64,000 bases of DNA from Cryptomeria japonica (taxonomy: Eukaryota > Streptophyta > Pinopsida > Cupressales > Cupressaceae), in contig NC_081407.1 of assembly GCF_030272615.1 (NCBI RefSeq), positions 375,389,018 to 375,453,017 on the forward strand. Direction: 5' to 3'. Positions 55,957 to 64,000 of this stretch are shown here, one piece after another. The position numbers and the translations under genes were made by a program. The notes beneath the pieces are model-generated. The model worked only from the letters and a program-made list of their open reading frames with translations. It did not search any database and was not told the DNA's origin. Positions within the stretch are counted from its first letter, which is position 1, and each line of letters begins with the position of its first letter.

Positions 55957-57420
55957 TCAATCAAGTGAGCCTTCAAGATTGGCTCTAACCCGTATTGTGT
56001 CAAGTATTGCCTCGTGGTCAGATACACGAACTTTCCATAAAATCTTGTTATGAGGTCTACCACGATACTTCATCAAATGAATACTTGTTGCAACAACAAG
56101 GTTAGAGAAATGAAGAATATGTCTATGTGTTTCAAATTTCTCGAACAACCAAACATCATAATTCTTGATAGGGTATCTCCGAAGACATGTTCCTGTCATG
56201 ACAACAGACCCTATTGGGTACTCAATACCCTCTCCGTCAATGATTGTGGTTGTCAATTTTCTTTTAGACTTAACACAACAACACAAATAGTAATATGTTC
56301 CTTCTTCATTGTTCTCTTCTGCAACAACTGCATACACATGACCTGCATTTTATAAAGTGTTAATTAATACCAAAAATAAAGTATGATGTACAACAAAATA
56401 AACCAAAAAGAATACTTGCAAAAAAATTAACTCGAAAAATCACCTGAATCCACTAGGTCGGATACATGGTCAAAATCCACTGATGTCTCCATTTGGCTCA
56501 ATTGTAGTGCTTTGGGAATTTGATATGAATCAATGGGAACCAATGGTCTACAAGACCATTTGTCAACCCACTCTTTTGATTCACATTCTTTTCACACATG
56601 TTCCTGCACCATCGTGCTCTTCCTTACCATGTCCAGCCTCAGTGAAATTCCAAAAATATTGTACACCACTTGTCACATGCATCCTTGTCAACCAATAAAA
56701 CATCCTTGCATTCTTGAATTGTGCGGTGCAATTTTCTGACCATATTAAGTGTCGGTTGTATCGTATGTTCCTTTCCCTTAAACTATCATAGAAAAATTTA
56801 AAGCATCCTTGTACAAACTCCGATGAATGAGTACGATCATCACTTATGTAGAAGTGATACTCTCTTACAACCTTTCTATCCTCCTTTGTGCTATCGTTTG
56901 CATGCATGAATGCTATGTGTACAAAAATAGAAACTTGTGTAGAGTGATAATACATGGATTGCACTTCATTTTGAGGTTGTAGTGTATAATTTTCAGCAAA
57001 ATCAACGATAGAAACAATGGTGCCAAGAGGAAATGTGTCCTTACATAACTTGAATCGCTCATCTAACCATCAAGCTCTATGTGTATGCATTATGTACTCA
57101 TAAATTAGTTTCTCTTGAAACATTTTCATAAATTGAGCTACACATATATCATTTTTCACTAGCTCACATCTCTTCAAATCTTTTCCATCTTTAACTCCAT
57201 ATGTGATTGTCTTGTATTTTCTGAAACAAACTAGTTTCATACCAATTTCATGTGTGCTCTGCAAATGTATGCATCTTGGTAAACGATGCAAACCACCATA
57301 TATAGCACAAGAACCATCCAAACAAGGCATCTTATAATAAATGCAACCATCATGTCTATTACATAGCACACTTGAAATAAATTCTCTTGCCGACTTAGGA
57401 GGTGCTTGTATATTACATTC
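55957..57420 (-). pseudogene. Putative DDE/RNase H-like transposase gene of unnamed family
   Basis: Two exons are visible, 57,420-56,444 and 56,342-55,957, around a 101-bp GT-AG intron; another acceptor (TTTTGTAG) at 57,421 shows that 5' exons are missing. Conserved-looking motifs in order: I-V-D-F-A-E-N-Y, E-Y-H-F-Y-I-S-D-D, H-L-I-W-S-E-N-C-T-A-Q-F-K-N and G-H-G-K-E-E-H-D-G-A-G. From memory, an uncharacterised land-plant protein family has W-S-D-x-C and H-G-K-G-E there; D, D and E at these sites would fit an RNase H-fold transposase. Here the second Asp is Glu. A TGA lies at 57,072-57,070 (probably from CGA), and the frame changes near 56,581 after C-V-K-R, where part of the protein seems lost. 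A broken copy. The catalytic reading is inference. Confidence 0.6.
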
Positions 57421-57539
57421 CTACAAAACATCGTTAGTGTGCAAATTAGAACAAATATGACGAAAAATATCATAATGCATGGAAAATTCAATATGCATCC
57501 TGCAACAACATGTGGTGTGTACATGATGAATCTTAATAT

Positions 57540-57959
<420 letters not shown>

Positions 57960-57960
<1 letters not shown>

Positions 57961-59089
57961 TGAACAACATATTTCTGCCATTAAATACACTTTTGTTATA
58001 TTCTGCCTTGCCAGCATAGTTCGCAGGTCTTCTGCATTGCAAAGATTTGTTAGATTATATGTTACCAGCATCATTGATAGGACTTCTAAATGTAAGAGGC
58101 CATGATAGGATTAACTATCATTAACCCAGTTTTCCCATTGTCTAAAATGCTTCCTACAATTACTATTTTTCCTTCGTCTTTATTTTACTTGGTCAACCGT
58201 AACGGTAAGTATTATTTTCATGCAGCTTTGATCTCACAAGGCCTCTTTTTACTATAATAAGTCTTCCACTAAAAGGTTCTTACATGAATTTTAGAGACCC
58301 AAATTCAGCCTTCCAATTATGTTCCAACAAGTTTATCTTTGCACTGATTGTTCATGCCCATTTACATTCTACTTGCATTCTTTCATCTACGTTCTGAAAT
58401 TGCATCTGTGTTATTTCACATTGGGCTAGAATTTAAAGAAACTTGTAAACTACAACTTTATTGCATTGTGATTGAATCTTTCCAAATAAAAAATAAGGAT
58501 GGTTGCAAATTACTCAATTATAACTTTGTTATATTGTAAGCAGTTCTTGGAAAATCAACTCCCCTATGAAATAGTGAATTACTAATTTGGTGTAGACATA
58601 TGGGATTTTGGGAAAAAAATAGAAATTAAAAACATGGTTGTCCACATCTATGTTTGCTATCATCTCTTTTCAACTTATTAGTTCTAACAAGTCCTCGAGC
58701 CCTCCCATAGGTTGTTGGTAATCTTTACAAGCCTGACAGATTTTGTAGTTCGTATTTACATTTGCTTAAGGAATCAACATCTAAGCTATGTGTTTTCGCC
58801 AAAAAAAATTCCTTTTCTTGTTATTTAACTTTGTTAATCTATATCTTATATTAGTTACTCTTTTCAAACATTTCTTACTCTATATCCCACTTTCCCACCA
58901 TTATGTAATTCTTTCAGTTTTTTTTTAATCAACCCATTCCATTGTTCACAGAGGCATTAATTTATTTATTTTCTGTCCATAATGATAGCCCTGTTGTATG
59001 TATTCTGCAACATCCTTTGTCAAATTAATGTTGTTCCTTAATAATGGTTGTTCTCATAACCTGCTTGTCAAATGGCATCAAATTGGCAT
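57960..59089. other. Unassigned AT-rich DNA
   Basis: No gene or element recognised between the two microsatellite blocks. Confidence 0.4.
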
Positions 59090-59147
59090 TCTAAATTGCA
59101 TATATGCTACCTTCTTGAAATAAATCTTTGTACATATACATCTATCT

Positions 59148-59194
<47 letters not shown>

Positions 59195-59335
59195 TATGCA
59201 TTTTATTATATATACATATGTGTATATACATGTACATATTTATCTATCTACGTATGCACATATGTAAGCATATACTGTTCTAAACTACATATATATGACT
59301 ATTTACCTATATATATATGTATATACATATACATA

Positions 59336-59366
<31 letters not shown>

Positions 59367-59410
59367 CTATATATATATATATACATATATGTATATATAT
59401 ATATATATAG

Positions 59411-59441
<31 letters not shown>

Positions 59442-59975
59442 TATGTATATGTATATGTATATACATATATATATACATATATATATATATATACACATAT
59501 ACATATACATATATATGTATATGTATATGTATATACATATACATATACATATACATATATGTAGGTATATATGCATGTGTGTATGTGCATATACATATAT
59601 ATGCTCCTCTATCTATGTATTTACATATGCACACATGTAACAATATACTATTTTGAACTACATATATATCTATATACATAAATAAGTATGTCCATATGTC
59701 CTCGCATTCATCTAAACAACCACATTTATATGTACCCTTGCATAAATGCACTGAGCCATTTATATGTACCCTTGTATACCATTTCTATACATATAAGTAT
59801 GCAACCACACCCGTATACACCATTGCACAAACGCACTTGACCAAGGTGTGCCCCTTCTCATTAATCCATCCATACAATAGAATTCCCTTCATCTTCAATC
59901 TACGGAGGAGGGTGGAGAACCATTGGAAGGGAATTGGGGTTCTACCGATTGAAGAATCTTCACTGCATTTCAGAT
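59090..59975. repeat. CA/TATACA microsatellite block, copy B
   Basis: (CA)n at about 59,154-59,188 and a long (TATACA)n-type region at 59,300-59,560, with flanking phrases shared with copy A (CATATGTAAGCATATACTG, GCTCCTCTATCTATGTA). The GGAGGAGGGTGGAGAACCAT module recurs at 59,904-59,975, about 300 bp further from the array than in copy A. Confidence 0.85.
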
Positions 59976-60084
59976 TCTTACATCACAAATACGCTTCCAA
60001 CCAAATGTACCGCACACTCAATAGCCCTCCACTTGGTTTTTCCCCTTTATTACTTCTCATTCTAACACACCACCATTCTTGTAT

Positions 60085-60945
60085 TTCTCTTAGATCTCCA
60101 AAGAGCCCGCTGCACAAATATCTGATTTCAAAAAAGCTAGAAAGAAAGAACAAAATAGGCTTTACTATGCAAAACATAGAGAAGAAATTTCTATAAAGCA
60201 GCGATACAAACACCTTAATCAAAACATGGATTCCAATACTTTGCAGCCATTGCCAAATTTAGTTGCAACCCACTCTACAGGTATTCCCATACCTCAAATA
60301 TTGTCAAGCTCATCTGCAACCCATCCTTCAGATATGCTCCAGCCACATTCAAATGTGCTCACCTAGTCAGTCGCACAATATGAACAACCCTACAAGCAAC
60401 CTTTACCAATTGATCTGCAGACAAATGCAACTTTATTGCTACATCAACAACAATCTCAGACCATTTCAAATCTTCTAAATTTACACATGTATTGGCTTCT
60501 TCCGAACAAGAATAGATAGTTTGTCGCGTCTACACATATGTACAACCTACAAAGAAAAGTATGTTGGTATGCATTTCAAATTAACTCAACCTGACGTCAT
60601 TTGCTCAAGATGCTATAACGAAAAGGGTGTTCACCGATTCTCTATTACAAACAATATTGATCTTGGCAAACAACCCATGGTTTTAAAACAATTTTCACAT
60701 GTAGAAGAAATGCTTATAGCAAGGATTCCTCTTATTTTGCAAGTTAGCCATGCTAGGGGTGGTCAATACAAATATATAGGACAGACCGTAAATTTCCCAC
60801 AAAACATTTCAGAAATAGCAACTGCTTTGCCATGCAAATTCCAACATTTGGAGATTGTGATTATTCGAAGGATAAATCTCGAAGCGAAAAAATATGACTA
60901 TTATGTAAACAGGTTCCATGTTATGGATACATTGAATTAAAAAAT
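60085..60945 (+). pseudogene. Helitron protein, N-terminal region
   Basis: The start is a basic helix typical of Helitron N-termini (A-R-K-K-E-Q-N-R, then H-R-E-E-I). A linker with Pro/Ser/Gln follows. The next block carries C-S-R-C-Y and the conserved E-E-M-L-I-A-R-I-P, R-G-G-Q-Y-K-Y and V-N-F-P-Q-N-I motifs (60,600-60,810). It is open from 60,521 to 60,940; before that the frame is interrupted, including a TAG at about 60,363. It joins on to the Rep region and is part of the same element. Confidence 0.8.
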
Positions 60946-60949
60946 TCAA

Positions 60950-62800
60950 CATGACCATTACTACAGTGATGTTATCATTGACGTTGCAGCTACTGATTTA
61001 TTGCCACAAACATCTACCGATATATCTAATTTTTTGCATACCCTTCCAAATTGCATTGATCTACAACCTCCTTCACCAACACAAGATCCATTCTATAATG
61101 ATGATGAAGTTGAATTACATACCACATCATCATTCATTCCAAAGTTTCCATGTTCAACCTTTGAACTAGATGCCATTAAAAAGATATTGCACCTAGATAA
61201 GGATGATCGAAATGTTGCAGCTTGGCTTGAAATAAGTTTCTCACCCATTAATGAATACAACACTGAAGGCTTGTTTGCTATGGCCTTCACAACATTGTTC
61301 GCAAATGGATCTGCACTGCCACTCCAACCAAGGACAAAACATGTTCACTTGCATGAATATGCTTTGCACTTGATAAGATATCATGACCAAAGATTTGGAC
61401 AGCATGTTAGGTTCAGATATTATCTTTACAATCTAATAATGAGACAACATTCCCAATAGTTAGCTTCAGTTTTCCTCCGGACAAACTTAGAAGACTCCTT
61501 CCCAACTACGTTGCAAGCTTTGTGTGAACAGTTACAGGCTACACCTTTTGATCAATTGCCAAACCAATTAATGCATTTTGCAGCTTCATTGCGAGGCACT
61601 AGAGCTTATTGGAATAGATCACACAAGGACCTCACTACAATGGTACACCAATTGGGAGCACCTACATTGTTCTTCACATTGAGTGCAGCTGATACAAAAT
61701 GGCCAAAACTACATAAATTATTTCCAGCCAACTCCTCTTCAGAATTCCAATCCACAAAGAAATTTTATATAGAAAACATTGTCCACAATCCACACATTAC
61801 AGCGTTGTTCTTGCATTTTAGATTCACAATATTATGTGAGGAGATTATTGACAAAGTTTTGAAATCAAAAGACCATTGGTACAAGTACGAATGACAACAT
61901 CGTGGCTCCACACATATACATGGCTTTCTGTGGTTGCCGAATGCACTTGATATGGACAATATAGACTGGTCTAACTATGATTATGTGCAATCAACTGAGT
62001 CTTTTTTTGATAGGTATGCTACAACATGGAATCCTCATAGCCAACTTGCCCGAGACAATAGACTCCACACTAATTTATTGTTGGATCCATGCATGGTTAA
62101 TACAAACCAAATTCTGTCTGCTCACCCTTTCTCTGATTATGAGGAACTAGTCAATGTTGTTCAGTGGCATACAAAATGATCTACTCATACTTACTTAAAA
62201 AAAAAGGCCCAACCCTCCATTGTCGATACAGGGCTCCTTGGCCTAAGCAAGATTTTTCAATGCTGATTATTGATATTGACTGCAAGCCATGTTATCAACT
62301 AGAAAGAAATGACAATCGTTTAAATACTCACAACCCAATTATGCTAGCAATATGACATGCAAATGTTGATTTCCAGCCTATTTATTCCAAAATGGTTGTT
62401 CTGCAATATATCTCCAAATATGCTTCAAAAACAGAACAAAAATCAGAGGATGTTGATGTGTTGAAGAAAATAGTTGCTACAACTAATACTCAAGATACCA
62501 TCTTGCTAGCATACCAAAAATTCATGATGGGGATAGTTGTTGATCGAGACATCAGCGCACAGAAAACTTGCCATATGTTGCAAAAGCTACCATTGATTAG
62601 TTGTAGCCATCATTTTGTCTCCCTTAATGTTAGCAGGAAGGTCCTCCATCATATTACTGATCAAAATGACAATGTCAAACTTTTCAAATTTTATATTTTT
62701 GCTTATATGGAAAGGCCTATTGAATTGGAAAAAGTCTCACTAATAAAATCAACACAACAATTTTCATACAATAGCCAGCGTAAGAAGCATAAATGACAAA
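60950..62800 (+). pseudogene. Helitron Rep (HUH endonuclease) region
   Basis: The Helitron_like_N block reads P-I-N-E-Y-N-T-E-G-L-F-A-M-A-F (61,240-61,290) and R-F-G-Q-H-V-R-F-R (61,390). Rep motif 1 is F-F-T-L-S-A-A-D-T-K-W-P (about 61,673-61,710). The HUH motif H-I-H is at 61,913-61,921, with a TGA 18 bases before the first His where Trp is expected. The two-tyrosine motif Y-I-S-K-Y-A-S-K is at about 62,407-62,430. The catalytic residues are all visible, but breaks occur near 61,460, 61,894, 62,170 and 62,355, so this copy cannot make Rep. Helitrons move by rolling-circle replication. Confidence 0.88.
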
Positions 62801-63265
62801 AACTGCAAAAACAAGCAATTGTCAATGTCTACCCCCAATTTAAAACCTCTTCGAATGAGGATGATCACAACTTTGAAGCCTATTGTTGGACTGAGTTGCT
62901 CTTGTGCAAAACCTTTCATCATATTCCTACAGATATAGGTACATCAATAGACCAAATCATTGCAAATTTGAAGCTATTGTACATGGATGGTTACTCACGT
63001 TGGCATATTTATGGAAAAGGAACAAGAATGCACAATAGAGAATGATGCAGACTCTAATGATAATGATTTCTTACATTCACACAATGAAGACTAGTATGAA
63101 TGGGAGTACCTTTCACAAATGTACGCTTCTAACAAAATCATCAGCAATGATCTCCAAGTGTTGGGTAGATGTGATTAAGATATTAACTTTGATTGGACTG
63201 AACCACATCCCACTGATCCACTTCATCATACTAATGTTAACTTCATTTTCACAAATAAAATAAAT
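62801..63265 (+). pseudogene. Helitron Rep-helicase linker
   Basis: Degraded sequence connects Rep and helicase, with A-I-V-N-V-Y-P near 62,815 and D-Q-Y-E-W-E-like acidic sequence near 63,090. It is broken in several places. No other feature. Confidence 0.6.
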
Positions 63266-64000
63266 TGCTAGCCTACCCTTATCCAACCAGCTTCTTCTAC
63301 CACTAATGCATTCCCTTTGGCGGCAAAACAAAAACTTGCACTTGACCTTATTCTTGCCCATTATGCATCTCATCAAACCGTACCACCTTTCCGTATGATT
63401 ATACAAGGGACTCTAGGAACTGGCAAATCATTTTTGATATAATGCATTAGAAAAAAACTAAACCTTTCCACTAATCTACAACACAATCCTTTGCTTGTAC
63501 TTGCCCCAACCGACATTTCTGCATATAATATCCAAGCAACAACAATCCATGCTGCCCTGTGCATCCCTCTTAGAGATATGAAACCTTTGACAGGCCAATC
63601 TTTAATGTTCTTCCAAGAACAATACAAACAATTACAATATATTATAATTGATGAAATGAGCTTTTTGGGTCCTAAATTTCTTTTGAAAATTGACAGCAGA
63701 TTACGTCAAGCATTCCCTCACCAACAACATGAACCATTTGGAGGTATCTCAATAATCCTTGTAGGTGACCTTGGTCAACTACGTCATGTAATGGACAAGC
63801 CTTTACATATACATCACATTCTACAACCCTTGCATTATGGCACTCTTTCCAAACTGTGGTTACCTTGGATACAAGTTTCCGACAGCAAGGTACCTCAGAT
63901 ATCCAATAACAATTTCATGCAATCTTGTAGAACATTAGAATTTTCAATGCGCTCGAAACAGATTGGGAAGCTCTTATGTCTTGATCCTCCACTAAACTAG
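63266..64000 (+). pseudogene. Helitron PIF1-like helicase region, incomplete at window end
   Basis: Walker A reads G-T-L-G-T-G-K-S at about 63,409-63,432, followed three residues later by a TAA at 63,442. Then come L-A-P-T-D-I-S-A-Y-N-I (motif Ia) and Walker B I-I-I-D-E-M-S-F-L-G (about 63,640-63,670). Motif III is represented by G-D-L-G-Q-L-R, which differs from the usual G-D-x-x-Q-L-P-P. The helicase is open from 63,491 to at least 63,999. The 3' half, and the Helitron's 3' hairpin and CTRR end, lie beyond the window. Confidence 0.88.

Overview
The window looks like nuclear DNA of a seed plant, most likely a gymnosperm. It is AT-rich and gene-poor, crowded with decayed transposable elements of several classes, and its one clearly intact host gene is a CYP71-clan cytochrome P450 that reads like the gymnosperm CYP750-type enzymes (family placement from memory, not searched). 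The taxon is inferred, not proven.

Layout. 0.25-0.6 kb: a 5' remnant of a BURP-domain gene. 0.6-1.9 kb: a deleted Ty1/copia fragment. 2.7-9.2 kb: a Sirevirus-like copia fossil with both LTRs, minus strand. 9.5-16.1 kb: a tandem duplication of a ~3.26-kb non-coding unit carrying a nested LINE tail. 16.2-18.5 kb: a PPR remnant, a copia gag/leader fragment and a short tandem repeat. 18.6-24.7 kb: copy 1 of an unrecognised element (ten-exon gene followed by a ~360-bp tandem array), cut by an LTR at 24,671. 24.7-27.7 kb: LTR plus a lysine/glutamate-rich coiled-coil ORF from a second Sirevirus-like fossil. 27.7-32 kb: LTR-like debris, a fold-back element and duplicated AT-rich DNA. 32.0-33.7 kb: the P450 gene on the minus strand, with a stopless 138-bp intron. 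33.7-37.8 kb: its upstream region tandemly duplicated as a 1.8-kb unit with long GA tracts. 39.7-40.8 kb: a near full-length but broken BURP gene with signal-peptide exon and TATA box. 41-48 kb: mostly unassigned intergenic DNA. 48.1-48.4 kb: a 3' BURP remnant. 48.6-50.1 kb: a decayed DYW-type PPR gene. 50.65-55.3 kb: copy 2 of the unrecognised element. 55.96-57.4 kb: a convergent gene with an RNase H/DDE-like motif pattern. 57.5-60 kb: duplicated TA/TG-rich arrays. 60.1-64.0 kb: a decayed Helitron with HUH Rep and PIF1 helicase regions, running off the window.

The most interesting object is the 18.6-24.7 / 50.65-55.3 kb pair. Both copies begin at the same sequence, keep the same ten-exon structure with nearly every exon identical in length, share a cluster of GCGTACGC-like palindromes at the left end, and share a ~360-bp tandem array to the right of the gene. 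In copy 2 the array is followed by the convergent DDE-like gene. I cannot assign the ten-exon gene to any family I know. A two-gene DNA transposon with an internal satellite array is my working hypothesis; terminal repeats and target-site duplications are not demonstrated.

The host genes (P450, BURP, PPR) do not form an obvious pathway. They are islands in a transposon landscape, each with local duplications around it.
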